Of a stretch of DNA of 64,000 nt, positions 28,531-38,679 are shown one piece after another. Every line of letters begins with the position of its first letter. Position 1 is the stretch's first letter. Both the position numbers and the translations under genes were made by a program. This stretch comes from Rebecca billardiae RCC1528 (taxonomy: Eukaryota; Haptophyta): the NCBI GenBank assembly GCA_965240325.2, contig OZ251222.1:434001-498000 (forward strand), read 5' to 3'. The notes beneath the pieces were generated by a model. The model was not told the origin of the DNA. It saw only the letters and a program-made list of their open reading frames with translations, and ran no database searches.

Positions 28531-30224
28531 ATGATCTCTGGCGTCCTCTTCCTCAACCAGAAGGGCGAGGTCCTCCTCAACCGCTTCTACCGCGATGGCG
28601 TCACGAGGCAGGTAGCCGAGACTTTCCGGAATCAGGTTGGCGCCTGGCGCCCGGCGGCGCTCGTGCGCGTTCGCAGCGTGCGTCGCGCGGCGTTGCGGCG
28701 CGGAGCGACGCGTGATGTTCTTGGCTCGCCCCCGCGCCGGCGGGCGGCGCAGGTGATCGTCCAGAAGGAGGCCGGGCGCTGCCCGGTCGTGATGTTTGGC
28801 AACTCAACGTTCATGTACATCAAGGCCGGCACCGTCTTCGTCGTCGCCGTCTCGCAGGGCAACGCGCGCGTGGCGCTGGTGTTCCAGTTCCTCACGGCGC
28901 TCGTCAACATCATCAAGGCGTACTGCGGCGCCGAGATGAACGACGACACCATCCGCAACAACTTTGTGCTCATCTACGAGCTGCTGGACGAGGTGCTCGA
29001 CTACGGCTTCCCGCAGAACACGACGATCGACCTGCTCAAGATGTACATCACGCAGCAGGGCGAGCAGGTGCTGGCCGAGCAGGACGGCACGCCGCCGCAG
29101 AACATCACGATCCAGGCCACCGGCGCGATCAGCTGGAGGAAAGAGGGCATCAAGTACCGCAAGAACGAGCTCTTCATCGACGTGGTCGAGCAGTGCAACC
29201 TGATGGTCTCCAACAAGGGCACCGTGCTGCGCAACGACGTCTCGGGCAACATCATGGTGAAGTGCTACCTCACGGGGATGCCCGAGTGCAAGTTCGGGCT
29301 CAACGACAAGCTGCTCCTCGACAACGAGGCGAGGAACAGCCGCAACAGGGTGCGCGCACGGCGCGGGCCGCCTCGCGCGCGCGAGCTCTCGCGCGCGCGC
29401 GCCCGATCCGCCGGCTCCGCGAGCGCGCGCTCACGCGCCCTGTCGCACGCGCGGCGGCCGGTGGCATGCCGGCGCAGACCCGACGTGCGGGCGCGGGCAT
29501 CGAGATCGACGACTGCTCGTTCCACCAGTGCGTCAAGCTCGGCAAGTTCGACCAGGACAGGACGGTCAGCTTTGTGCCGCCCGACGGCGAGTTCCAGCTG
29601 ATGTCGTACCGGATCACCGACTCGATCAACCTGCCCTTCCGCGTGCTGCCGGTCGTGAAGGAGCTCGGCCGCACGCGCATCGAGGTGAACGTGAAGGTGG
29701 GCGCGGCGCGCGCGCGCGCGCGCGCGCGCGCGCGCTGCGTACACGGGCCGGCTCGCCGTGTGCGACCAGGCATGCGACCCGCTGCGCTCACCAGGAAACG
29801 CGCGCACACTCCGTCGCGGGTCGTGCGCGCCGGCCGGCCGCAGGTCAAGTCCATGTTCACCTTCAAGCTGTTCGCGACGAGCGTCCTCATCAAGATCCCG
29901 CTGCCGAAGAACACGGCGCAAGTGCACGTGAACGCGGCCGCCGGCAAGGCCAAGTACGAGTCGGACCAGGCCGCGATCATGTGGAGGCTGCGACGCTTCC
30001 CCGGCGACACCGAGTACTCGCTGAGCGGCGAGGTCGAGGTGATCAGCAGCGTCACGGAGAAGCCGTGGAGCCGGCCACCGATCACGATGGACTTCCAGGT
30101 GCCGATGTTCGCCGCGTCGGGCCTGCACGTGCGCTTTTTGAAGGTGTTCGAGAAGAGCAACTACCAGACGGTCAAGTGGGTCAGGTACATCACGAAGGCT
30201 GGCACGTACCAGCACCGCATCTAG
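28531..30224 (+). CDS. AP2M1: AP-2 complex subunit mu, four exons
   Basis: Exons 28531-28635, 28753-29349, 29478-29696 and 29844-30224 join to 433 aa, within two residues of the animal protein as remembered. Start MISGVLFLNQKGEVLLNRFY matches the family N-terminus. Further marks: NNFVLIYELLDEVLDYGFPQ, ISWRKEGIKYRKNELF, LTGMPECKFGLNDK, IDDCSFHQCVKLGKFD, VSFVPPDGEFQLMSYR, and the end VKWVRYITKAGTYQHRI. This is the medium chain of the AP-2 clathrin adaptor: an N-terminal longin-like part inside the core and a C-terminal mu-homology domain that reads YxxPhi cargo signals at the plasma membrane. Introns are 117, 128 and 147 bp; donors are GTTGGC, GTGCGC and GTGGGC; the first and third are multiples of three without stops. 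The third holds a long alternating CG run. Confidence 0.97.
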
Positions 30225-30603
30225 CTGCTGAGATCATCACGATGGATCCCGGATCCGCCCACTGGCACAGACACGGACATGGGCGCTGCTCGTGAGTCCG
30301 ACGGGTCGCGTTCCGAATCCGATTGCATCGCCGAGGCTGTCAGCATCGCGGCATCGGGTTGATGACGCTTCTGTGACGATTTACACTGATGAAGTCGCGC
30401 GCGACATAGTTCTACTTACGTTTTACGACTCCATATGATCTGAAATATAATTATATATTACAATAAGGTGAAAATAAATATATATATAAATGATTTTATA
30501 TATATATATATATATATTATACACATCATCAGTTGGTGGCCGCCGGCGCCGATCGGACTCGTCCAGACCGTTGCTCCGGACAGACGAGCGACGCATCGTC
30601 GTC
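30225..30603. other. convergent intergenic region with (TA)n
   Basis: AT-rich, with TA dinucleotide runs at about 30473-30530. It lies between the 3' ends of AP-2 mu (+) and the 5'-nucleotidase (-). No gene. Confidence 0.7.
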
Positions 30604-32766
30604 TCAGTTCTTGTTTGCCACGTTCACGAGGCGCCCATCCACCCTAGCGGCAATCGCGTGCTTCTTCAGCACGCCCTCCCGCACCGCCCCCGGCTGCGCA
30701 AGCGCTGCCTCCAGCTGCTCGTGGTGCTTCGCCAGCGCCTCGCGCATGAGCACGGGCAGCAGCGGCACCGCGTCCGAGTCTTTGAGAAGCCTCACCTCTT
30801 TCAAGACGTCATAGCCGTCCTTGCCGCCTGCAAGCCAGAAGGCGCGCGCCGGGCGTGGTGAGTGAGAGGGCAGGCGGGCGGGCGGGCGCGCGACCGCGCG
30901 GCGAGGCCGCGCGAGCGCAGGGCGCGCGCACTTCGCAGGTAGTTCTTTGTGAAGACGGAATACTCGCGGCCGGTGAGCTGCAGCGGCTCCCCTTTGATGC
31001 GCACACTATCCACGAGCACGCGCGAGCCCATGGGCTTCGAGCCGTCGAACTCGAGCGTCACGCCCGCCACGCACGGGAACCTGCCCTCCAGCTTGGGCCA
31101 CTGCGACACGCTGTTCTCGAGCGCCTGAAGCAGCTGCTCGCCCGACAGCGCGAGCACGCACATCTCATCAAGCATGGGCAGCAGCTGGTTGATGTCGCGC
31201 ATCTTGAGCGGGCCCACGGGGAAGACGTCGTCCTGAACGCGCACAGGGAACGGCGCGCGGTGCAGCGGGCGGTCGGGTGAGCGGGGAGCGACTGTGCCAC
31301 ACCTGCGTCTTGCCAGCAGGCCCTGTGCGCGCGCTGGCCGTGCGCGCGTGCGCGTACCGCTCGCAGCGTGCCGCTGTTCATGAAGGCGAGGTCGACGCCC
31401 GGCACGGCAGCGAGCATCGCGTCGGCGACGAAGTTGCTCCCGCTCGTCTCCTGCGTGCGGATATGCGCGAACTTGAAGTCTAGCTCCGTGCCCAGCTCGC
31501 CAATCACCATGTCCATCGTCTTGGCCAGCTCCTTGCTCAGCTCGGCGACGAGCTGCGCGGCGTGCGCGTCCTCGGGGAAGTCGGCGGTGATCTGGACGAC
31601 GTTCCACTCGGCGTCGCAGCGCGGCCCGGGCGTGCCCGGCACGTCGAGCACCACGCGCGTCAGCTCTCGGAAGTCCGTGCCCGACTTGATCAGCGGCACG
31701 GGCCCGACGCGCTTTCTGTACGAGTCGTGGTCGTGGCCGCCGAGGATGAGGTCGAGGGTCGGGCACTCGCGCGCGAGCCGCTCGTCGTTGGGCACGCGGC
31801 AGTGCGTGAGCGCGATGACGAGCTCGCAGCGCTCCTCGCTCCGCAGCGTCGCCTCCAGCTCGCGCGCCGCCTGCACGTAGTCCGTGTACCGCACCTCGCC
31901 CGGCTCCATGCAGTTTAGAGTCGCCAGCCACTCCTCCTCGATCAGGCCCATCAGCCCGATGCGCACGCCCGCGTGCTCGAGCACGAGCGTCTTGCGCGCG
32001 CCCGCGAGCTGCTTGCCCGTCCTCACGTCGACCACGTTGGACAGCAGGTACGGGAAGTTGCTCTCAGCCATGCGCTGCGTGCACGCGTCGAGGCCGTGGT
32101 CAAAGTCATCTGCAGCACGTGGCAGGCGAAGCGGCGGGGCGAGTGCGCGCGCGCCGCAGTCGCGTCAGGCGCGGGGAGGCAGAGGGCCGTCGGGCAAGCC
32201 CCTCGCGAGGGAGGCGGCGGGACGGTCATGCGGCGCGCACGGTTTCCTAGGCACATCGCCTTGATGTTCATCTGGTTGAAGAAGGACACCATGTGCGCGC
32301 CCTTTGTGGACGTCGAGAGCAGCGACGGCGCGAGGAAGTCGCCCGAGAAGAGCACGCACGGGTCCTCGTGCTCGAACGACTTGAGCGCGGTTGTGAAGCG
32401 TGCGACGCCGCCTACTGGCTCGCGCTCGCGCGGGTCGATCTCGTACACGTCGTTGAAGTGCAGGATCACTAGTTTGCGAGCCTCGCTCGAGGCCGCGGGC
32501 GGCGATTGCTGGGGATTGGCCGAACTGTTGGCCTGGCTGAGGCCTGGCGCTGTGTGCGCTTCCCGTGGGGGTGACCTCTCATCATCCGACTTGGCGCCGC
32601 CCTCCGGGTTCAGCCTCCGCGCCGAGGCTCTCCCCGCGCAGCAGAACATTGGGCTGCTGGACGCCAAGCACGCGCGCCCTGTTTGCTCCCGGGCAGCCAC
32701 GTCCAAGACCAACGCGTGCAGTTGATGCGCGGAACGACCACGTTCGTCGTTCTTCGTCGGGCGCAT
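30604..32766 (-). CDS. calcineurin-like 5'-nucleotidase, four exons
   Basis: Exons in reading order 32766-32241, 32109-31358, 31232-30932 and 30827-30604, 600 aa. Three introns (131, 125, 104 bp); donors GTGCGC, GTACGC, GTGCGC. Splicing restores key motifs: CLGN joins HDFDHGLD, NSGTLRA joins DDVFPVGPLK, and KNYLRS joins GKDGYDVLK. Metal and substrate motifs: LVILHFNDVYEID, VLFSGDFLAPS, GNHDFDHG, LTHCRVPNDERLA, LILGGHDHDSY. N-terminal metallophosphoesterase domain (about 95-370), then the 5'-nucleotidase C-terminal domain (about 400-580). The family dephosphorylates nucleotides and related phosphoesters with two divalent metals. The first 90 residues are polar and unlike the family; no signal peptide is evident, so location is unclear. 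The first Met could be a later one. Confidence 0.94.
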
Positions 32767-33000
32767 TCATTTTTCGTCGGCGGCGGCGGAATCTGTGAGG
32801 AACCCGAATCTTTGGCATTGTCACGCGCGCCCCGGACTCGCGACGAGAGCCAGACTTTCGACCAACCGCAAGGTTGTCCAACCGTCTACCGCAGTCTCAA
32901 GTCGCGGGTGGCGAGCTCGAGCGAGGCGAGCGAGCGACCCCGCGGCCGAGGCCGCTTGGTACCTCCTCGAGGAGGCGCACGGAGTGTCGGAGTCGGCTCG

Positions 33001-34896
33001 ATGTCCATCAGGACCGATGCGCAGCAGCTCGCCTCGGCATGCGCTGCTGCAGATCTCGCACCTGCCGAGCAGCGGCTCGGTGAGCATTCATCCGCGGCCT
33101 GCGTGCTCACTGCCGCTCTGGCAGCGGCTGACGCCATGGGCCAGACAGACGATACGCAGCGCCTGATCAAAGCGAGAGCGCAGGTGGAAGTGGCCCAGGA
33201 ACATGGGATCTCCGGTGTGACTGCGCTCCACCTCGTATGCGGCGCCGGCTACGCGACGTGTGTGGAGCTGCTGCTCTCCGCTGGTGCGGATGTCAACGCC
33301 CCGAGCTCATCTTTGGGCATGCCGCTCCACGCCGCATGCGTGCAAGGACACGAAGCTTGCGCGGAGCTGCTGCTCTCTGCTGGTGCTGATGTTGACGCCC
33401 CGAGCTCATCTTTCGGCATGCCGCTCCACGGCGCGTGCGTGCAAGGACATGCGGCGTGCGCGCAGCTGCTGCTCTCTGCTGGTGCTGGTGTCGACGCCCT
33501 CAACCCAGTTGGGAACACTGCGCTTCACCTTGCATGCGTGTCGGGACACTCGGCGTGCGCGCAGCTGCTGCTCTCTGCTGGTGCTGGTGTCGACGCCCTC
33601 AACCCAGTTGGGAACACTGCGCTTCACCTTGCATGCGTGTCGGGACACTCGGCGTGCGCGGAGCTGCTGCTCTCTGCTGCTGCTAGTATCGACGCCATCG
33701 GCGCACATGGGAACACTGCGCTTCACGCCGCATGCTGGCGCGGACAGGCGGCGTGCGCGCAGCTGCTGCTCTCTGCTGCTGCTAGTATCGACGCCATCGA
33801 CCCAGATGGGAACGCTGCCCTTCACTTTGCATGCGTGTCGGGACACGCGGCGTGCGCACAGCTGCTGCTCTCTGCTGGTGCTAGTGTCGACGCCATCGAG
33901 CCAGGCGGGCTCACGGCGCTTCGCGTCGCATGCTCGTCTGGACATGCGGCGTGTGTGGAGCTGCTGCTCGCGGCGAAGGCTGATGCCACCGCCACCGATA
34001 CCAATGGCGTGCCTTTGCTTCACAGCATGTGCCATGGGGGGCATGCTGCTTGTGCGCAGCTGCTGCTCTCTGCTGGTGCTAGTGTCGACGCCGTCGACCC
34101 AGGCGGGATCACTGCGCTTCACGCCGCATGCTGGCGCGGACAGGCGGCGTGCGCGCAGCTGCTGCTCTCTGCTGGTGCTGGCGTCGACGCCCTCAGCCCA
34201 ACTGGGGCCACTGCGCTTCGCTTCGCATGCATATTCGGACAGGCGGCGTGCGCGAGGCTGCTGCTGGACGCAGGTGCAGATATGACCGCCTTCCCTGCTC
34301 TGGCTGTCGCTGTCTGCGATAGTGGAGGAAGCGCTGAGGCCGTGCTGGGTGGTTCCGTGAGCGTGAGTGACCGGCTGCAGGTGGTACAGCTGCTGTGTGC
34401 GCGTGGTGCCTCGATGGGCTTGCCGACCGAGCACGAGGACAGCCGCGCCTCTGTTGCCGCTGCCGCCCACGAGGAACACGGAGCGAGCGTGCTCACCGAG
34501 TGGCTGGCGCGCGCGGCCGCGTGGACGACTCGGCTGCACCACGTCGAGCTGCTGAACGAGGCAGAGGCAGTGGCAGAGCTGCGCGCGGGCGCCGACGTGC
34601 ACGCCGGCAGCGGGCAGACGGGCGGGCACACGCCGCTCACGATAGCTCTGGCTGCGCTGTCGAGAGAGCCGCAGCACGGCGCCGCAGCGATGGTGGTCGC
34701 CGCGAGCCAGCTGTGGTCGCCGGCGACGCATCGGCTGTTTCCGACGGGTGCGCGTGCGCGTGCTGTGGAGCTGCTGGTGCTGGGATACAGGCTGTCGGCG
34801 GAGGCGGCGTTCGAGGGCGAGGCGATGGCGCTTCTGGATGTGTGGGTCGGGCACGTGGTGCCGCATGCCGTGCACCGTTATTATAGTCTTAGTTAG
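33001..34896 (+). CDS. ankyrin-repeat protein, paralogue A
   Basis: 631 aa, one exon. Start MSIRTDAQQLASACAAADL matches the start of paralogue B at 36724, although the frame is open further upstream. About 11 ankyrin repeats of 33 residues run from about 75 to 440 (pattern G-TALHxAC-GHxACAxLLLSAGAxVDA). Copies at 33478-33576 and 33577-33675 are almost identical at DNA level, so the array has expanded recently. A C-terminal part of about 200 residues (VSVSDRLQVVQLLCARGASM onward) is nearly identical to paralogue B. Ankyrin arrays bind proteins; no catalytic domain is present and the partner is unknown. The start is 234 bp from the nucleotidase start on the other strand. A TA-rich hairpin follows the stop. 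Confidence 0.93.
   Translation: MSIRTDAQQLASACAAADLAPAEQRLGEHSSAACVLTAALAAADAMGQTDDTQRLIKARAQVEVAQEHGISGVTALHLVCGAGYATCVELLLSAGADVNAPSSSLGMPLHAACVQGHEACAELLLSAGADVDAPSSSFGMPLHGACVQGHAACAQLLLSAGAGVDALNPVGNTALHLACVSGHSACAQLLLSAGAGVDALNPVGNTALHLACVSGHSACAELLLSAAASIDAIGAHGNTALHAACWRGQAACAQLLLSAAASIDAIDPDGNAALHFACVSGHAACAQLLLSAGASVDAIEPGGLTALRVACSSGHAACVELLLAAKADATATDTNGVPLLHSMCHGGHAACAQLLLSAGASVDAVDPGGITALHAACWRGQAACAQLLLSAGAGVDALSPTGATALRFACIFGQAACARLLLDAGADMTAFPALAVAVCDSGGSAEAVLGGSVSVSDRLQVVQLLCARGASMGLPTEHEDSRASVAAAAHEEHGASVLTEWLARAAAWTTRLHHVELLNEAEAVAELRAGADVHAGSGQTGGHTPLTIALAALSREPQHGAAAMVVAASQLWSPATHRLFPTGARARAVELLVLGYRLSAEAAFEGEAMALLDVWVGHVVPHAVHRYYSLS
33478..33675 (+). repeat. 99-bp tandem duplication inside ankyrin gene
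   Basis: Two adjacent 99-bp units encode the same 33-residue repeat (GVDALNPVGNTALHLACVSG...). They differ by about one codon near the end. This is a sign of recent unequal exchange or slippage within the array. Confidence 0.9.
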
Positions 34897-34955
34897 CGGC
34901 CTTAGTAGCGGGAGCCTACTGCTTTGCACTCCCCCAGTCCGCGACGCCATCAATA

Positions 34956-34979
34956 ATTGTCAGCTAGCTAGAATCATCA

Positions 34980-35055
<76 letters not shown>

Positions 35056-35078
35056 TGATGAGCTAGCTAGCTGACAAT
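34956..35078. repeat. (TA)n tract flanked by inverted repeats (long hairpin)
   Basis: About 70 bases of TA repeats are flanked by ATTGTCAGCTAGCTAG...CATCAGA on the left and its reverse complement TCTGATG...CTAGCTAGCTGACAAT on the right. The whole 123 bp can fold into one long hairpin. It sits 60 bp after the ankyrin stop and just before the convergent dioxygenase stop. Confidence 0.9.
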
Positions 35079-35142
35079 GATGCTGAGCATATCATATCGT
35101 CAAGCAATCGACAATCATTATCAGCATGATTCATCATCGTCG

Positions 35143-36567
35143 TCATTCCTCAACGACAGCACGTTGTCCGTCCACGACGCCAACCTTGGGCGCGCGCGGC
35201 CTCCAGCGCCACACACCAGGCCAACGCTCGGCTCTGCGAGGCGCGCCACCCTCGTCCAGCCTGCGCGCGTTGAAGAGCATCGCGCACAGCGAGCGCCTCC
35301 CCGCGAGGCCGGGCAGGCCGTCGTGCATCACCGCAAAGTTGTCGATGAGCAGCACGTCCCCCGCGCGCCACTCGAAGAGGGACGCGGACGCGGCGAGCGC
35401 GCGGCCCAGCGCCTCGGACTCGCCCAGCCGCAGCGCGGCGCGGAGCGTGCGCGCGCTCCCGTCCCGCCGGACCCCGCCCGTGCGCGCGGCCGCTCTCTCG
35501 CGCGCACGAGCCGATCGAGCGAGCGCCCACCAGCGCGCGGGCCTGCGGAGCGCGTACGGCAGCTGCTCGGCCAGCTGCAGGGCGGCGCGCGCGCCTGGGA
35601 GGCGCCGGACGCACCACCACAGAGCCCTGTGCACGCGCCACCGCGCGGCGCCGGCGTACACGTCGCGCTCGAGCGCGCGGGCGAGCGCGTCCAGACCGTG
35701 CGCGCCGAGCTCGGCGGCGTTGATGAGCAGCGCGCGCGTGCGCCCTGCGGCAGCATCGCTCCTCGCCGGCTCGCGCGGGCCCAGGTCGACCACACTCGGC
35801 TTCGCCAGGCGCACCTCGACCAGGTCGCCGGCCGTCGAGCACGCCGCGACGCCATGCGACGCTGCCTCGGGCCACTCGGCCCGCACAACCGGCGGATGGC
35901 ACGCACGTGCATCGCTCTGCCGCGCGTCGACGAGCGTCTCGGCGCACGCGTCGCGCCGGGCGCACTCACGCGCGAGCTCGGCGCTCGTGCGGAACGTGCG
36001 CGCGTCGAAGCGCTCAGCCTCGAGCTTGAGCTGCAGCGTGCGCGGCAGGAGCGCGAAGGCGCGGCGCGAGTCGAAGAGTGCCGTCTCGCCGCCGAGCAGC
36101 GGGGGATGCGCGCAGAAGAAGGCGACGACCTCGGGCACGTCGGGCGAGTAGTAGTTCTCCGCATGCGCGCACGCCTCAGGCGGCCCAAGGTAGCCGCCCG
36201 TCGGCTTCAGAGTGCTGGTTGCCAAGCAGTACCTGGTGCCGGCGACCCTGTCGCGCCCGGCCTCCGCCAAGAAGTAGCCGTCCATCGGCTCGAGGTGGAG
36301 CGGCGACAGCCCCAGCATGGCCGCCTCGAACGCGCGCGCGTCGCCGAGCTCAAAGCTGCGGAAAAGGACCGCGCCGTGCGCTCGCACGAGGCGGACGACC
36401 TCATCGCCACGCCCACAGAGCGCGTCCTCAAGGCTGGGCGCAGGCCCAGCCCCTGCCATCTCCGATGCCTCGATCACCACGGGGAGGGACGGCACGCGCG
36501 AGCGGGCCGTCGGCCGCTCGTCCGCACGCATCGCGCGCGGCCTGAGCGCCGCCGCCAATCCCGCCAT
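35143..36567 (-). CDS. TauD/TfdA-type Fe(II)/2-oxoglutarate dioxygenase
   Basis: 474 aa, unspliced. Shows RLVRAHGAVLFRSFELGD, the usual N-terminal mark of TauD-like enzymes. The iron triad can be placed: HAENYYSPDVPEVVAFFC gives H135-x-E137 (H-x-D/E motif), and DNFAVMHDGLPGLAGRRSL near the end gives the distal His (about H415) and the 2-oxoglutarate-binding Arg a few residues later. GGETALFDSRRAF follows the first motif, as usual. The family hydroxylates or cleaves small molecules; substrate here is unknown. It lies between the two ankyrin paralogues on the opposite strand, with its start 156 bp from paralogue B. The middle 130 residues are an Ala/Arg-rich insert, longer than in bacterial TauD (about 280 aa). 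The last residues are uncertain in function. Confidence 0.86.
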   Translation of the reverse strand: MAGLAAALRPRAMRADERPTARSRVPSLPVVIEASEMAGAGPAPSLEDALCGRGDEVVRLVRAHGAVLFRSFELGDARAFEAAMLGLSPLHLEPMDGYFLAEAGRDRVAGTRYCLATSTLKPTGGYLGPPEACAHAENYYSPDVPEVVAFFCAHPPLLGGETALFDSRRAFALLPRTLQLKLEAERFDARTFRTSAELARECARRDACAETLVDARQSDARACHPPVVRAEWPEAASHGVAACSTAGDLVEVRLAKPSVVDLGPREPARSDAAAGRTRALLINAAELGAHGLDALARALERDVYAGAARWRVHRALWWCVRRLPGARAALQLAEQLPYALRRPARWWALARSARARERAAARTGGVRRDGSARTLRAALRLGESEALGRALAASASLFEWRAGDVLLIDNFAVMHDGLPGLAGRRSLCAMLFNARRLDEGGAPRRAERWPGVWRWRPRAPKVGVVDGQRAVVEE

Positions 36568-36723
36568 CGCACAAACTGTGAGTCATCGGCAAGTCCGGCC
36601 GCTTGGCCAAGCAGCCGGACACGCGGGCGGATCACGGACGCCGCGCGCCCGACGCGACGCCTCGGTCTAAGACCGCTACCTACCCCGCGCCCGACGTGCA
36701 CGGAGGCTCACGGAGTCGGCTCG

Positions 36724-38526
36724 ATGTCGATCAGGACTAATGCGCAGCAGCTCGCCTCGGCGTGCGCTGCTGCAGAGCTCGTACCTGCCGAGCAGCGGCT
36801 CGTTGAGCATTCACCCGCGGCCTGCGTGCTCGCTGCCGCTCTGGCTGCGGCTGACGCCATGGGCCAAACAGATGATACGCAGCGCCTGATCGAAGTGCGA
36901 GAGCGGGTGGAAATGTCCGAGAAGGCTGGGAGGTCTGGTGTGACTGCGCTCCACGACGTATGCTACGACGGCTATGCGACGTGTGTGCAGCTGCTGCTCT
37001 CCGCTGGTGCTGATGTCGAAGCCCTCAGCCCAGATGGGAACACTGCGCTTCATGTCGCATGCTCAAATGGACACCCTGCGTGCGCTGAGCTGCTGCTCGC
37101 GGCGAGAGCAGATGTGAACGCCACCACAAACCTGGGCTTGACTTCGCTGCAAATTGCGGCTGGCGATGGCCATGCGGAGTGCGCACGGCTGCTGCTCTCT
37201 GCTGGTGCTGACGTCGAGGCCCTCGGCCCAATGGAGATAACTGCGCTTACCCTGGCATGCTCAAGAGGACACTCGGTGTGCGCTGAGCTGCTGCTCTCCG
37301 CGGGTGCTGATGTCGGCGCCATCGAACCAAAGGAGAGCACTGCGCTTTTCCTCGCATGCGCGGCCGGACATGTGGCGTGCACCCAGCTGCTGCTCTCTGC
37401 TGGTGCTGATGCCGGCGCCCTCGACCGAGCTGGGAACCCAGTTCTTCACGTCGCATGCCTGTCGGGACATGCGGCGTGCGCGGAGCTGCTGCTCTCTGCT
37501 GGTGCTGGCGTCGACGCCCTCAGCCCGACTGGGGCCACTGCGCTTCACGTCGCATGCACGGCGGGACACGCTGCGTGTGCGGAGCTGCTGCTCGCGGCTA
37601 ATGCAAATGTCAACGCCACCGAAGGCCAGGTGGGCATGACTGCGCTTCACGTCGTGTGCGAGCTGGGGCATGCGGCTTGTGCACAGCTGCTGATCTCTGC
37701 TGGTGCGGATCTGGACAGCAGGTGCATCCACGACGTTGGGGTGGCTGCGCTTCACATCGCATGCGGTAAGGGCCACGTGGATTGTGTGGAGCTGCTGATC
37801 ACAGCACGTGCTACTGTGGAGGACGCCTTGCAACACGACCAGGAGGGAGCCTGTACCCCGTTGCGGTGGGCGTGTGGACGCGGACAGGCGGCGTGCGCGA
37901 GGCTGCTGCTGGACGCAGGTGCAGATATGACTGCCTTCCCTGCTCTGGCTGTCGCTGTCTCCGATAGTGGAGAATTCGCTGAGGCTTTGTTGGGTGGTTC
38001 CGTGAGCGTGAGTGACCGGCTGCAGGTGGTACAGCTGCTGTGTGCGCGTGGCGCCTCGATGGGTTTGCCGACCGAGCACGAGGACAGCCGCGCCTCTGTT
38101 GCCGCTGCCGCCCACGAGGAACACGGAGCGAGCGTGCTCACCGAGTGGCTGGCGCGCGCGGCCGCGTGGACGACTCGGCTGCACCACGTCGAGCTGCTGA
38201 GCGAGGCAGAGGCAGTGGAAGAGCTGCGCGCAGGCGCCGACGTGCACGCCGGCAGCGGGCAGCCGGGCGGGCACACGCCGCTCACGATAGCTCTGGCTGC
38301 GCTGTCGAGAGAGCCGCAGCACGGCGCCGCAGCAATGGTGGTCGCCGCGAGCCAGCTGTGGTCGCCGGCGACGCATCGGCTGTTTCCGACGGGTGCGCGT
38401 GCGCGTGCTGTGGAGCTGCTGGTGCTGGGATACAGGCTGTCGGCGGAGGCGGCGTTTGAGGGCGAGGCGATGGCGCTTCGGGATGTGTGGGTCGAGCACG
38501 TGGTGCCGCATGCCGTGCACCGTTAG
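36724..38526 (+). CDS. ankyrin-repeat protein, paralogue B
   Basis: 600 aa, one exon. Start MSIRTNAQQLASACAAAEL parallels paralogue A; the frame is open far upstream, but that part is antisense to the dioxygenase and is not used. About 10 ankyrin repeats (from about 70 to 395) are more diverged from each other than those in A. From 37882 to 38523 the DNA aligns without gaps to 34237-34878 of A (constant offset 3645) and is nearly identical, including silent sites. This suggests gene conversion or a recent duplication limited to the 3' part. The C-terminal part is shared with A and is not a known domain to me. A TA microsatellite starts about 60 bp after the stop, as in A. Confidence 0.93.
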   Translation: MSIRTNAQQLASACAAAELVPAEQRLVEHSPAACVLAAALAAADAMGQTDDTQRLIEVRERVEMSEKAGRSGVTALHDVCYDGYATCVQLLLSAGADVEALSPDGNTALHVACSNGHPACAELLLAARADVNATTNLGLTSLQIAAGDGHAECARLLLSAGADVEALGPMEITALTLACSRGHSVCAELLLSAGADVGAIEPKESTALFLACAAGHVACTQLLLSAGADAGALDRAGNPVLHVACLSGHAACAELLLSAGAGVDALSPTGATALHVACTAGHAACAELLLAANANVNATEGQVGMTALHVVCELGHAACAQLLISAGADLDSRCIHDVGVAALHIACGKGHVDCVELLITARATVEDALQHDQEGACTPLRWACGRGQAACARLLLDAGADMTAFPALAVAVSDSGEFAEALLGGSVSVSDRLQVVQLLCARGASMGLPTEHEDSRASVAAAAHEEHGASVLTEWLARAAAWTTRLHHVELLSEAEAVEELRAGADVHAGSGQPGGHTPLTIALAALSREPQHGAAAMVVAASQLWSPATHRLFPTGARARAVELLVLGYRLSAEAAFEGEAMALRDVWVEHVVPHAVHR

Positions 38527-38597
38527 TAGCGTCAGTCAGCTAGTAGTACTCAGCTTATTAGCATCGATCCCCATCAGACATATAACTATATATATAA

Positions 38598-38679
<82 letters not shown>

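Noticed and set aside
32683-33000. Upstream extension of ankyrin paralogue A
   Set aside because: It overlaps the first exon of the nucleotidase and has no similarity to paralogue B beyond a few residues before MSIRT.
35077-36723. Upstream extension of ankyrin paralogue B
   Set aside because: The open frame is antisense to the dioxygenase, and paralogue A supports a start at MSIRT.
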